Source: Poecilobothrus nobilitatus (taxonomy: Eukaryota > Arthropoda > Insecta > Diptera > Dolichopodidae). From it: 64,000 bases of DNA. Numbering within the stretch: the stretch's first letter is position 1; each line of letters opens with the position of its first letter. The notes beneath the pieces were generated by a model that was not told the DNA's origin, did not search any database, and worked only from the letters and a program-made list of their open reading frames with translations. Location: assembly GCA_947095535.1 (NCBI GenBank), contig OX352774.1, positions 81,964,416 through 82,028,415 of the forward strand. Reading direction: 5' to 3'. Positions 1 to 13,654 of this stretch are shown piece after piece. The position numbers and the translations under genes are program-made.

Positions 1-1374
1 GTCAATCATATATACATATAATATACATTTTATACATATTTATAAAATGCATATACGTAAATATGTATGCATACTTAAAAAAAAAAAAAAAAAAATTAAC
101 GGAATGAAATAAACAGTAAACTTTGCAATTCGATAGTAATTTCTTTACCATAAAGGGATATAAAAATAAAAAAAAAAATGCAATTTAAAGTCAGTTAAAG
201 TACAAAGATACATTTTTGATTCTTTCTCTTTTTTTAAATTATTTGAACGTGTATGTGTATATATTTATATGTATATTAATGTACGTATATATGCAATTTA
301 AAGTTAACCACACCTGAAACAAAGAAACACTACTCTTTAGAATTTTATTCTTTTTTTTTGTTTTTTTTTTTTTTTTTGGTATGTATGTAAGTCTTTTTTT
401 TTTTGAAGTTATAAACTACACCAACCAGATGGTGTTCATTTGAATCCATTAGTATTCTAAATGTTAAGTGCAATTTTTTTATTTTTTAAAAAAATTTTTA
501 ATAGGATTTTCTTTTACAGGAGTGCTACAACGTTACATCTTTTTACTTTTTCTTAAAATATAAAATTTCTATGTATATATGTCCGTATGTATATCTTTTA
601 GATACTTCATTTTTTATTCGTACTAAATTATTTTTTTTTTTTTAACTAACGAAATAAATTTATAGAAAAGATTTACGATCAGACATAAGAACACTTCAAC
701 GAAGACATTAATTAAAAATAAAATTCAACATTAATATACTAAGTAGATTATAATATCAAAAAAAAAGAGGTACTTATTTATTTAGTACACGTTATTGATT
801 AGTAAATTAAATATTTGAAAGGTTACTTAATGTCAAAATATCTAAAAAAAAAAAACTCAACAGGCAACTTAAATTATATTTTGAAGTCTTTATTAAAATT
901 TTATACTCTTATTTATTATTCATAAAATTTAAATAATTCTTAATATAAAATTTATTACTACTAATTATTATCTAAATAACGACTAGCAGTGTACGATATT
1001 GAAAATATTATTCTATATGCTACGATTCTCACGCGTATAAACCAAAAGTGCTTATAATGTAAAATGTCCTACCATTTTTAAAAAAAAAATAAAAAAATAT
1101 ATATGGGGACCAACAATGGGAAACTAAACAGATACAAAGAAATAAGCTCGTTTCGGTTTTTTTTTTTTGTACCATTCCAGCTTGATAATGTTTTTTTATT
1201 TCCTTCTTCATCACTTCAAGGAGCAAAAGATATCTACAAATTATTTTTTTTTTCTTAGATGTTTCAAAAACTCAGACCTAATTCACCTTCTTTACCTAAT
1301 ACCCAATGTTTCTTTTACAAATATAGGTATATACAAAGTCTCGAATGGTTAATAATCTTCGGTATGGAAAGAAA
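1..1374. other. AT-rich non-coding stretch
   Basis: Long A and T homopolymers (for example near 79-95 and 351-377) and ATGTATGT-type microsatellite text. The open frames here are short, low in complexity and dominated by Phe, Ile, Lys and Tyr codons, as expected by chance at this base composition. I see no gene, RNA or mobile element. Confidence 0.6.
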
Positions 1375-2210
1375 GGGTTGTGTTCGTGGAAAGTTAGGTA
1401 CGAAATCTTCCGTGGAAGGGTTGGGTACGAAATTTCAAAAATAAAATTCCATTTTCAAAATTTCAGTTTCATAATTCCAAAAGAAAAAAAATTTCAAGTT
1501 TCCAAATTCCACTTAAAATAAATTCCAAAATTCAAAATTTAACGGGAAATACTTTAAATATAGTGCTAAAACAGCCGCTAAACGAATCATTGGGAGTTTG
1601 ATTTTGTAACAAATTATAAAATCGCTCTTAATATTTTTTTAGATGCATATTTCAAAAACAAAGTATTTAAAATAATGGGGACTACCACTCCCAAACCCTC
1701 CTAATAAATTTTTGTCATCAATGTTTGTCAGATTTTGTCATCAACTATAAAATCCTACCCATTTATCCCACAATACATATTTTATCAAAAATGTAATTAA
1801 AATAGTGGAAGCTATCGCTTCCAAAACCCCGCTAAACAAATTATTGAAACCCTGATTTTGTAATCAATTTTAAAATTCTTTCTAATTATTTTTCTACCAA
1901 CATATTTTAATACCATTACAAATTACAAATAATTAGGGCAATCGACCCCCAAATCCCTGCTTTCATTTTTGCCAGGTAGAGATTTCCTCTTTCACTAATA
2001 AAATTCTTAAAGTTTGAAAGCTTGCCAATAAACTTTATCATCCTAAAGGATATATGTATTTCATTTTGTGAACTTTTTTTCAATATTTTAGAATTTTTTT
2101 TTTGGAATTTGGAAATTTGGATTTTTTGTTTTTCATTGTCTGGAATTTTGAAATTTAGAATTTTTGTTTTGGAATTATTATACCATCCTTTCGTGGAAAC
2201 CTCACATTGT
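1375..2210. repeat. Dispersed repeat family C with ~125-bp tandem units
   Basis: The phrase GATTTTGTAAC/TCATCAA followed by TATAAAATC recurs near 1598, 1731 and 1853, giving three diverged tandem units of about 125-135 bp. Each has a short C-rich part (such as CCAAAACCCCGCTAAAC near 1830). The flanks at 1440-1545 and 2085-2185 are rich in TTCCAAAAT-type words in opposite orientation, which suggests a foldback-like architecture. Related text recurs near 3840, 7560, 34080, 37620, 49270 and 57960. No coding capacity is seen. Class unknown; boundaries are approximate. Confidence 0.5.
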
Positions 2211-3839
2211 TTAGCTGATTTCTACAAATAGCCACAAAAGATTTTTATCTCTACAAATATCTTTTAATCGTAAATCGTCTCAGTTATTATAAAAAATATG
2301 CAACCTTTTCAACACAGCACTTGCTTAGTAGTTTACTCTTTTTTTATATATAATAGATCCAATACGAACAATAACTCTAAAATATCAATTTAAAGTGTTG
2401 TGTTGGATGTGTTCTATTATAAAAAAATAAAATATACATAGCTATAATGTATACAGTATAAATATAATTTCTAATTAGAAATCATAATATTTAATCTGTA
2501 AATAATAGACATTTAAAATCATTTTACTCAATAATTTACCAAGCGATTTTTATTTTTTTTTTTAAATGATACATATTCAGTACAACCATCATACAATATC
2601 AAAATTTTCGGATTTTCATTATTAATTTTCCATTTTTATAAAAAAAAAGCCATATAAAAAATATACATACATAAGTATGTATCATATAGTATAATCTATA
2701 TCTATTATATATTCAAATAAGAAGCTCTTTTTTTGTTCTTTTGTTTCCATTAAATTTTAAATTTTCCGTTTTTTTTTTTTGCTTTTTTTCCATTGTCCAA
2801 AAAAAAATTCCATTTATCATTTTAGGATTTTTTATGTGAGTAAACATGAAATGTAACATGTAAAATTTAATAAAATTTTCAATATTACTACATAAATCAG
2901 AGACATTTTATAAAATGAATCTTATAATATAAATAATAAGTACACATATATTGAGTTTCCAATATTGAATAAATCAGAGGAGCATCTTCTAAAAGATAAT
3001 AATAATAACTGTGTTTTTACAAAGAATATCGTTTGCAAAGAAATTTTAAATTTATAAAGGCATTAATTATTGATAATTATATTTATATGTTTTAAATAAA
3101 GTGATAATAAAACTATATACTGTATATAGTTTCTTTATGATAAAATCAAAAAAAAAATTGCTTATTTCGTTTTTTAACTCAAAATGGACATATGAATTAA
3201 AATCAAATATAAATAAAGCTTTTTTGAGGGCTACCAAATACTTATTAGTAAGGGTAAATTAAAAAAATTATAAATATTGGCTAATTGTGGCTATACGGAT
3301 AATTGTGGTTAACCAAAGTTATTTATCAAACATTCTCAAATTTTGAGTTCAACGTATATATAAAAAAAAAAAAACAATAATAATACAAAAAACCTTTTGA
3401 GCACTGTCAATTTGATAGAGCAAATTTGAAAAATCCCGAATATTTGTTATTGAGTGCGTTAATTGCAATTGCTTATTAAAACACCTCGAATTTCGAGGGG
3501 CGGGCGAACACTAGTATTTTTAATTTTGCAAACTAAGATACATTAAGTACGGGCGACGGTAAAAAGAAAGAAAAAACTCAAACAAAAAAAAATTTTTTTT
3601 TCATTCATTCAGTTTTTGTGAATTGATTTTTTTTTTTAATTGATTTTATTTTGTTTTGACATACATACATATGCATATACAAAGAAAATGTTCATGTATG
3701 CATATACAAAGAAAATGTTCTCAAATAATTTTAAAATATCATTTTATAGATTTTAAAATAAAGAAACAGAATAATATTTTATTTTATATTTAATAATATA
3801 ATAATATCGTTTAGACTAAACTTTCTAGACTAAACTTCA
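2211..3839. other. AT-rich non-coding stretch with a small direct repeat
   Basis: Mostly homopolymers and AT-rich text. Two small structures stand out. One is a perfect 23-bp direct repeat (ATGCATATACAAAGAAAATG plus TTC) at 3671-3693 and 3698-3720, period 27. The other is a short palindrome, CCTCGAATTTCGAGG, near 3484. No gene is visible. Confidence 0.55.
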
Positions 3840-4040
3840 ATCTATGCGCCGACCAACTATAAAATCAGATACAGTTGTTTTCCAGATTTTGGCCAGTCAG
3901 GATATATACATCTATTGGAAGAAATTTTATAGTCGGTTGCGAAATCAGATTTGCCACTTTTTTTCAGAATATGCATATTATATTATATGTATGTATGTCT
4001 GAGAATCTGAATTAGGAGGGAATTTGAAGTAAATCAATTC
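3840..4040. repeat. Family C fragment
   Basis: Contains family C words: CCAACTATAAAATCAGAT near 3851, then TTTTATAGTCGGTTGCGAAATC near 3926 in a second unit, then AGAATCTGAATTAGGAGGG near 4002. These match the ~86-bp units at 37623-37880 in order and spacing, with much divergence. Non-coding. Confidence 0.4.
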
Positions 4041-7000
4041 TGACATGTCACCATCAAAGTATAGTTATAGGTAATTTCATTCATTTTTACAAACCTAATG
4101 CATTTTTCATACAACAAAAACTTCTATTTTCAATAAAAGTGCAATACAAGTAGGTGCAATATATTTTTCTATTTTTCATATTCATTATGTCTGTGCATAG
4201 TACAAACATATAGAAAGAAGAACAACACTATATATTTTTATAATGTAATTTTATTACGGGAACACAAATGAATTTATTGGTGTGCAAGTATGAGTATAAT
4301 GTATTAGCTATAGGGATAACTGAAATTAGAATTGTGTGTAAACGGGTAATGGGTACCCAAAATGAATAATTTATTCTTTTTGGTTTCAATTAATTTCATT
4401 AATTTAACTTAATTTAGTTACAAAATATTTTTATAGTGTTTTTTCATTTCTTCTTATTAGTACATATTTAGTGTATCTGACTCTGGCACGGTAGTGTGCT
4501 CGTACAATTCCGAATGGAAACATAATATTTTTTTTGTATATAAATTACAAATAATAACTTTTTACTTTTTATTTACTGCATTATTTTGCAAAGTACAAAT
4601 TATACATTATTCCGAAATTGCAAAAACAAATATTTAGGTATATAAAAACAAAATCTACCATAATTAACTCCATCATTCTATGACGGACCAACAGCTAGTA
4701 GTTTAAATAAATATTAATTATGCCTTATCATTTTTTATAAAAAAAAATTAATTAAGTCAATCATTAGAGTAATTTTTAGGTCACAGATACGTTTTGTAAG
4801 CCATCATATCCCAACTGATTAACAAAATATAATACAACATAAATTCAACATCCTGAAACATAAATATATACCATTCATTTTCTTAAAATAGAATTAATTA
4901 GATGGAGTAAATTTTAAAAATTTTTTCTTAAAATAAAAATCACAATAGTATTTTTGGAAATTTTACAAAAAAAACACAAACAAAAACTCCTTTCCTATCA
5001 ACATTTAAATTTTCACGCCTAATTTCGTAAACTAAAAAGTAAAAAAAAAAAAAACACAAAAACAAAAAAACAAAAAAAAAAAAAACATTCAATTAGGAGA
5101 GACATAAGAAACAGACAAATAAAATTTAAACCATTTAATTTTGTTTTGTTTTTGGTTTAGCTTTTTTTTTTCTTTTATGTTTTTTTTTGTTTTTGCTCTG
5201 TTCTTTTGTTTAAATAAAAAGTTTAGAAGGATAAAAAGAATAGCATTAAAAAAAAAAAGAAATTTTCCTTTATTCGTTTATCCATTCATTTAGAAAAGAA
5301 AACACCATCAACCGTTTTCCAAAAATAAAAATTATTATTTTTTTTCTTTTTTTTTCTCTCAATTTTGACCTTTAAAAGATATAACAAAAGGATAAGCATT
5401 AAAATTAATTATAATTTTCAAGAAATAATAAGTTCTTAAACAATAATAAGAATTTTTGAATTTTTTTTACACCATACCACAGAAGGAAAAAAAAGAAAAA
5501 ACATAAAATATTATAAATGGTCATAAAATAGCACATTGTCTGAAACTTAATTACTTTTCGACAAAATTATATGTACGAAAAATGAACACAAAAATCAGAA
5601 AATGAAAAAAAAAAAAAAAAAAAGTTTCAAGGACTTTTGCAAAATTAATTCTTTCAATTTTTGTTAGAAACTTAAAAAAGTTTTCCACTTTCCTTCAAAT
5701 CAACCCTTAAAACCATCCTATTTAATGTTTCTGTTCACATTTTCAACAAAATAATTTTTTTTTTTTTTTTTTTATTTTTTTTTATTTTTTTTTATTTTTT
5801 TTTTTTTTTTTATTTTTTTTTTTTGCTTTTTTAACAACCAATTACTAAATGTTAAAACTATGTTCATTTTGAAGAAATTAATTTATATACATAATACATA
5901 TATATATATATATATATTTCTTTTTATGAAAGTTTCTTCTTAAATATCTTAATTGAACATCTCTTATTCTTTTTTAACAAAATAATTATAAGAAAAGTTT
6001 TTTTTTTTTCAATTTTTTGTTTTTTTTTTTTTTTTGTTTTTCTGTTGAAATTTTATTTCTTTTGTTACCATTTAAATCTATTAAAGATCGCCTCGTATTT
6101 CTATCAAAACGATATATATATATATATATATATATATTTACATATATAAATATTTTATATTACCAAACATAAATTTTGCTCTTTTCAATCGGCCTCTTAA
6201 CATTTTAAACACAAAATACTTGTCGAAAAAATTGTTAAGATAAAAATTTTGAATGGACGGGAATGAAAAATTTTATACTCATTGTACATATAATTAACAA
6301 TAGAGCTAACAATATATGTAATCGTTATTATATATAATATTTACTTATATATTATAAAATTTTTATCAAAAAAAACATAATAACAAACACATTACAATAC
6401 AAAAAAAAAAAAAAAGCAAAAAAAAAAAAAACAGGAAAAATTAATTGAAAATCCAACTTTTTTTATTTTTTTTTTATTGTTAGTCCTCAATATTGGCCAG
6501 CAATTTTTCTTTTTTTTTATCTCTACTTCTTCACCTTTTCATGTTTTTCACTATCACATTATTAGAGTAGTTTGGCAACATAAATATTTTTTTTTTTGTT
6601 TTTTTTTTTTTGATTTCCTTATTTTCTGTTATTTACAACCTTAAATAACTTATCATTGAAATTTATCTTTTCTCTATGTCTTCTCACTTATATTTTTGTT
6701 GTTTTTCTCAAAAATTTTTTTTTTTTTTTTTTTTGGATTTTATCCATATTAAAAGGAAACTTTAATATTCTGTTTTACAATAAAAAAAAAAAATAACAAA
6801 AAAATAGAAAGAAAAATTCCGTCAAAAAAAAAAAAAACTAGGCCAAGCCATATTTATTGTCACATATATGAAATTTTATTATTGAACGTTTTTTTTAATA
6901 CCCTAACCTCTGAATTTTATATCAGAGTTTGGAACAACAAAATGTAGAAAAAATTTAACCTTTGCTGTTTCGTAAAGGTAATGAAAGGGGAATAGTCAAC

Positions 7001-7540
7001 AAATAAAAATATAATATTAAGCTTTAACTAAGATTTTCTTTTTTTTTTTGTTTTTATTTTTTCTTTCATTATTTTCTTGTATAGGATGAAGAAAAAATGA
7101 GTTTATTATTATCAGATTTTCTGTCTTTGAAATGTCTTGTTATGAGAGAAATATAATGCATACAGTCTAAAATTAAAAAAAAAAAAAAAATGTTAATTTC
7201 TTTTGTTTGCAAATGACATGGATATGCATATAAGTTTTTAAAAACCTAATGCATTCAACTTTTTTGTTCTGATTCTAGATTAACCCCTAATAGAGACAAA
7301 GGGTGACAACAAGCTCTTTCATCTGCAACAATTATTGTACATTTTTTTTAAATTGAGACAACGTTTCAATTAAAGCAGCTTTTCTCTTTGCACTTCTAAG
7401 TGTTGATACCCATCTAGCGTCCTTTGGACTCTATATTAAAAATATTTTATTTTAGAATATTATCGTACAGCTTTCCTTTGGTATACGTTCAATTTATCGT
7501 AATTTTCTTTATTGAATTTTAATATCCAACATTTTCTATT
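4041..7540. other. Homopolymer-rich non-coding stretch
   Basis: Dominated by A and T runs of 10-20 bases and TA microsatellites (5898-5919, 6111-6135). At 5757-5825 there is a T-rich minisatellite in which a single A interrupts the T run about every 10-11 bases. No coding frame, RNA gene or mobile element is supported. Confidence 0.6.
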
Positions 7541-7544
7541 TTAT

Positions 7545-7690
7545 CTAAGATTTAAACTTCTGAGGCGGGAACCACCAAATTCTTTGATGTTGATATATGT
7601 ATATTGAAAAAAAATAATTAGGAAGGACTTTAGAGTTGGTTGGATCTAATTATTTTTCACTCGATTTCATACTTCTTTTCAAATTATAGT
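7545..7690. repeat. Probable family C fragment
   Basis: The words GGGAACCACCAAATTC near 7568 and AGGAAGGACTTTAGAGTTGG near 7621 resemble the family C unit (GGAGGGATTTTATAGTTGG at 37623). Only one unit is recognisable and divergence is high, so this is a weak call. Confidence 0.3.
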
Positions 7691-7694
7691 ATAA

Positions 7695-8300
7695 CAACAA
7701 AGTCTCTTTTGAAATCTACAACAATGGTGAGAGTCTCCGAAATTAAAAATACAAGAATATTGACTTCACAAATTCCAAATCTACCTAAACTAAAAAAATT
7801 TACCTTTTTATTGAAAAGTAGGCTTTGTTCTCTTTGAAGCTCTGGAGTGCTTAATGCAATTTCGATCTTCAGTCGTAAACTCGAAGAAAGCAAAATCCTA
7901 ATATACACCTCTCCGTGATGGAGGACCATTAATGCCAATATTGACTAACATATTCGGATTAGTTAGGCACTGGGGTTAGACACTATCTTATCCCAAAGGC
8001 GGATCAACTGCTCAAATTGGAATTGGTCAATTGGAAAGAGTTAATTGGAAAGAATCAGACAAGCAAAGAGAAATCATCTGATTAAATTTCTTCAGATATT
8101 ATGTAGTTCAACGCCTGACATGCCACTTATGTTGTTGGATATCTGATGATATAGCCCATATATCACCAGTTTCTTCTTCGACTTTGTATTTCGATCGGTT
8201 CTTGGCAAAGCATCAGACAAGCAAAGAGAAATCATCAGATTAAATTTCTTCAGATATTATGTAGTACAACGCCAGACATGCAACATATGTTTGGCAGAAT
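7695..8300 (-). pseudogene. Unidentified, possibly decayed coding sequence
   Basis: This stretch is visibly less AT-rich than its surroundings and lacks homopolymers. On the minus strand, one frame around 7835-7950 reads protein-like text including DFAFFEFTTEDRNC, interrupted by stops. Another frame around 8110-8220 reads KVEEETGDIWAISSDIQQHK and then stops. A third frame at 7684-7938 is open for 84 codons and includes LRLKIEIALSTPELQREQ, followed by an AAAAG/GTAAAT donor-like site near 7803. A ~70-bp segment is directly repeated (8054-8122 and 8212-8281). I do not recognise a family; DFAFFEF is only loosely like an RNA-recognition-motif RNP1 strand. It could be a decayed transposon, a processed pseudogene or chance. 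Confidence 0.25.
8054..8281. repeat. ~70-bp direct repeat, period 158
   Basis: The segment starting ATCAGACAAGCAAAGAGAAA at 8054 recurs at 8212 and continues for about 70 bp with only a few substitutions, through a version of CAGATATTATGTAGT and then GACATGC. Similarity fades after that. This is a local segmental duplication within the less AT-rich island. Confidence 0.75.
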
Positions 8301-11300
8301 ATTCGACATATTATTTTTAAGCATTTGTTATGAAAGACCTATAACGTTTGTATATTTTTAAGTAAAATATTACTATCGATTACCTTATTTCCTTTACTCC
8401 TATAAACATTTTATTTATATATATATAAAAAATTTTGTTCATTTTAAAAACAAAATTTTCATTTAAGTTAATTCATAACTTCCTTTCAAATCTTAAGTAC
8501 GAAGCAAATATATATTTTATATTAATTACTCGAATTTAACCAAAAAAAAAAACAAATAAAATAAAATTGATTTTTTGAATTCACTAATTAATTTATACAA
8601 AAATTAGGTTAATTTTCAAAATTCATATAATTTTAACAAAAATAAAAAATCTTTTTTTTTCTATTTAAGGACTAAAAGGGTTAAAAATTTGTTTTTGATG
8701 ATACCAAAACTTAATGAAATCCTTTTAAAAATTTGACAATGTTACTTATTTAACGGTACATATAACATATAATTAATATCAAGAAAAAAAAAAAAACAAA
8801 AATCCAAACAAATTAACACATATTGTACACATGTACAATAGATATATATATACAACATTTATACACATGTTAAAATTTAATTACATTAAATATTTTCTCT
8901 TAAAGTTTAAATATTTTCTTCTTGTTTGTTTGTTTGTTTTTTCTTTTTTTTATTTTTTTAAATATATAACATTAATTTTTCTTCAACCAACCGTAAATAT
9001 AATGAAATACATAAATACAAACATATACATATACATATATATATATATATATATTAAATTGAATGAAATATATACATATATGTATATATTAATATAACAA
9101 ATAGTTAGGAGGTTTTAATGGCAGGTTGGGGAGGTTGAACAAAAAAAAAAACAAAACATAAACCCAAAAAAAAAATGTGCATTTGAAAAAAAAAAAAAAA
9201 ACAGTTTTGGAATTGGTGTTGTGGGCGATGACACAATTTTTGAAATAGACAACAAAATTAATATGTACTTAAAAACTAAGGTATTCAACCCTCTCATCAT
9301 CATGGAATTTTAATAATGTAATATTTTTTTTTTTTTTTTTTGTTTTTTTTTTGAATTTTTGGAAAAACATAACATAAACGTTCAGAGAAGGAAAAACAAA
9401 AAAAAAAGGAAAATATTTATAGAAAAAATTAATTTTCTTTTAAGAATACATAAAATAAATCTCAAGAGTATAAAAGGAAAAAATCCGACTTTTTCTATCT
9501 TTCAAAAAATATCAGAAAATTTTAAATATGTACTTTTCTTTTTTTTTTTTGTTTTACTTTTCCTTTTTTTTTATTTGCTTTTTTTTTTTTTCAAATTTTT
9601 GTCCCAAGTTCCAACAAACTGTAAAGACTTTAGGAATATTAGCAAGAACGTGTAACATAAAAAAGTAAAGATTTACTGTCATCAAAATTAGTTTTTTGCG
9701 AGTTAAAAAGCGGCTGAATAATAATAATTATTATTATTATTTTTTTTTTTTTTTTTTGTTCACTGCTTGCTCTAATTTAAATTTTTTTTTTTTTCGTTTA
9801 CTGTAATTTTTATTAACAAATATATATATGTGTATATATATTAATTTTATCAGTATATATGTATGTATGTATATTTTTATTGTTATAAAGTACATTTTGA
9901 GTTCAGCCCTTTTTTTATTCGTTGTTCATTCTGGGGGATTTTTCATTATGTATATATACAATATATAATATTTTTTTTTAAATTAAAAGATTTAAGGATG
10001 TTGCAGCATAAACATATATATATATAAATATATACATATACATAATAAACATATATATAATATATTTATATATATATATATATATATAATATTTATATAC
10101 TTTAAAAAAAAAACTATAAAGTTTTGAGTTTCTGTATGTTATGTGAAGCAGAAGAAAAATTTTGAAAGAATAACTACTACCGTGCTTCTATTTTTTTTTT
10201 TTTTTTTGTTATTTTGTTCTTACTTTTTGAAGCTTTTATGTCCTTTTTTTTTATTGTTGTTTTTTGTTTTTTTTTTATGTAGAAAAAAAAAAAAAAGGAC
10301 GAACCCAAAATCAAAATAAAAGAAAAAAATATGAGTGATGGAACTGCATTGCAGTTAAGGACGAGAAATTTACTACTGTACGTATATAATAAATATATCT
10401 ATAAGATATAAGATAAAAAAAAAAAAAACATTTAAATTTTATAACTTGAATACCACTCCTTTGATGGAATTTCTATATTTAAAATAATAAATTTTTTTTC
10501 AGTTAATGATAATGATACAGAAAAAAAAAAATAATGATTTCAAAAAAAAAAAACTGTCATGACTTTTTGTTTGATCTTTTTCTTTTATCTTTGCCTTTTT
10601 TTTTTATTCTCACTTCCTGACCTTTAAAGTTGTAAAAAAGAATATATATATATACTATATATTATGTATTATATATTATATATAATATAGAAATAAAAAA
10701 AAATAAAAAATTTAATTTTTATTTTTTCAAAATATTCTTCAAAGACATATAATACATATATAGAAATACTTGAGGCTAAAATGCAATTATTACAATATTG
10801 TTTAGAGTTATCTGATATTTTTTTTTATTCTAAATTATTGGATGATTATCCTGATAATCCAAAGAAAAGCCCGATCAGATCATTTCTAATAGTTTAAATC
10901 GTAATATGAAATAATTCTTGTATGAGATGTATGAGATTGCTATATGATTGTTGGGATAACTGATTATTATTAAACCTAACCATTGTAAGGCTTTGTGCAT
11001 TTCAGCTTTATGAGTCACTTTTTTATTACACCAGCTCATCGAGCCAGTAAATTTTACAAAATATAGTATTATTGTTTTATAATTATGGGTGTTTTTCTTT
11101 TTTAGTTCAGATTTGTCCTCTGAACAGATATCGAGCATATAGAGTATGTTCTGAACAGATTAAAAATATTGTATTTCTAAACGGTATGAAATAATTTTGA
11201 AACACAAATACAGCTTTAAGCTGTTAAAAATGTCAAATCATATAAAAAAAATAAAATTTTTGACATTTTATGCTCAAATGCTCTACGATATCTATAAATG

Positions 11301-11644
11301 AAATTCGAACATTTAGATAACACTCTGAATAAAAAAGAAGCAAAGATAAATTCTGATCATTCAGAATGAAAAAAGAAACACAAATTTTTTTTTGACATTT
11401 CCGACTCTGATATAAAAAAGATAAACACAGTAAACTGTAAACACTGTAAACTGTAAATAAAATAGTATAAACTTACCAATAACCGTGTAGTAGTGAAACT
11501 GACGATTCATGAAACAGAAATTTTGATATGAAATAACAACCTACTTTGTGAATTGCTTTGCGAACTTTTACTTTTTTTTTATTTTTTTTTAAATTTTAAT
11601 CCTTTATTTAAGAAAAGAAGAAATTTTAAATAACAATATTTTTA
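8301..11644. other. Homopolymer and TA-microsatellite-rich stretch
   Basis: Contains long A/T runs and TA tracts (9030-9054, 10070-10088) and a 16-bp tandem motif (ACTGTAAA-type units) near 11424-11458. No supported coding sequence. The open frames translate low-complexity DNA such as TA repeats. Confidence 0.6.
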
Positions 11645-12503
11645 ATAGCATTTTCTGGTCAAATTCAGGTATTTACTAAATATTTCCAGGTATTTACTAA
11701 ATATATTCAGTTTTTTGCTAAATATATTCAGGTATTTACTAAATGAATTCAGATAACTTTTTTAATTCAAAAATTGTAAAAATTAAAAACTTTCTATTGA
11801 TAAATATGCAAAAATTCTCAAAAATATTTCCGATCAACTTGTCTTTGACCACTTTTTAACATTAAAAGTGTAATAAAAATTAAAGTACCTATTTTAGTTA
11901 GAAAATAGAATTTTTTTGCAAAATTAAGGGCTCCATGAGTTCTTATATCCTAATATAAAAATAAAAGTGGAAACATGTGTTTTAAGGCCATTTTTATGAT
12001 AAAAAGGAAGGACCAGGTGTTGAAGGTTAACTTTGACCAGCATAAAAATGTTAAGAAAAAGCTTTGGCCAAAGTTAGAATAACTAATGGTTTTAATCAAC
12101 TATGAGAAAACAGGTGGTCAAAGTTTAAATAACCCCAGTGAAAGTTTATGGTTTTAATTAATTATGAGAAAACAATTTCATTTTTTGGATCAAAGTCAAT
12201 GTTATCTGGTCAAAGTTATACAAGTTGACGATAAATATTTTTAAAAATTTTTACATGTTTAGAAAGGTTTCAATTTTTATAATTTTGGAATCAAAAAAAT
12301 TATCTGAATTTTTTTAGTAAAAATCGGAATTCCAAAAAAAAATCTGAAATCATTTAACAAAAATCTGAACTCATTTAGTAAAACTCTGAAACCCAAAAAA
12401 AAAATCTGAATTTATTTAGCAAATACCTGAATATATTTAGCAAAAGCTTGAATATATTTAGTAAATATTTAGTAAATACCTGAATTTCACCAGTAAATGC
12501 TAT
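11645..12503. mobile_element. Foldback-like element with long subrepeated inverted arms
   Basis: The left end (AGCATTTTCTGG, then AAATTCAGGTATTTACTAAA) is matched in reverse complement at the right end near 12422-12503. Arms of over 110 bp each are built from diverged copies of a ~20-bp subrepeat (TTCAGGTATTTACTAAATAT). The symmetry continues inward: GATCAACTTGTCTTTGACC near 11832 pairs with GGTCAAAGTTATACAAGTTG near 12207. The central ~350 bp holds two diverged tandem units with TATGAGAAAACA. No coding sequence is visible. The form resembles foldback elements or long-TIR MITEs. The flanks give at most a 2-bp AT duplication, so the class is undetermined. Confidence 0.75.
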
Positions 12504-13654
12504 ATAATATATCAGATACTATAGGAAAAGTTCTAGTTTACTTCACTTATAACGTTTTTAAAAACGCTATACTTTCAGGACAAAATTTTTTGTATAAAAC
12601 CATTTTCCTACCACATGTTTTTCTTTTGTTCATTGCAAGAAATGTTAAATTTTCGTCATAAGATTATTTAACACAATATGTCTACTGAAGAGTTCAGTAT
12701 AGTAAAGAACAAAACAAGTCCTATAGTTTTAAATTAAATATCTTAATTATAAAGATACACGTTAACAATAATTTATTTTAAAAGAGTCAACGTCTTTAAA
12801 CCTCGCAGAACATTTGTGATAAACCACTTGCATTCTATATAATTTTTTTATGTTTTACTCTATATGCGTTACACTAACAGAAAATTTATATTGGACCTGC
12901 AATAAATGATAAAAGCAAGCGAGAAATGAACGATATCAAAGACAAAGAATTTGTTTATATTCCCAAGTGTAGTAAAAAATAATTAACCATAATGAAAATC
13001 TATCCTATTAGTAATAGGATAGAAAAAAATATATAGTTACTTTTGGAGAATTTTATCATCAATATGAAGATTTTAGGCGACATCAAACAGCCATATATTT
13101 TTCATAACGTTGTATTTTATTTAATAACCATTTTATTTCAAAATTTGTCCAAAATTAAGGCATTATAGTGATATTTATCTTTCTTGCTCTGTAATGATTA
13201 TAATATATGTATTATCAAAAAATGTGAAAAGGAACAAAAAACATGGTATTATTAAATTTAAAGATTCATAATGCTATGAACTATTTATAATCAACGAAGA
13301 AAATATAATATAGTCATTATGGACGCTCTTATCGTACTTAACGAGTTGCTTCAATATAAATATTTTAATAGAAAACGTTTGTTTAATTTTCTAAGCACCA
13401 CTAGTACTCATCGCTCTTATCGTAACATCAACATAACTGCACCCTAAATTGTCACTTTAATTATTTGGATTATCATTTTTTTAAATTTATATAAAATACA
13501 TACCAAAATTATTATTCAGTAAAAAACAAATTAAATTCTTACCTGAAAATAAATAAAACAAAATTTCAAGTTAATTTTTTTAATTTTGGTTAATTAAAAA
13601 TATAAAAATAAGTTTTTTAATCCTATATTGTTGTAATCATATATTTTAATCCTA
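12504..13654. other. AT-rich non-coding stretch
   Basis: No gene is visible. A perfect 23-base palindrome, CTATCCTATTA-G-TAATAGGATAG, lies at 13000-13022. The rest is ordinary AT-rich text. Confidence 0.55.

Noticed and set aside
8054..8281. CRISPR-like or satellite array
   Set aside because: There are only two copies of the ~70-bp segment and no regular spacer structure. The genome is clearly eukaryotic.
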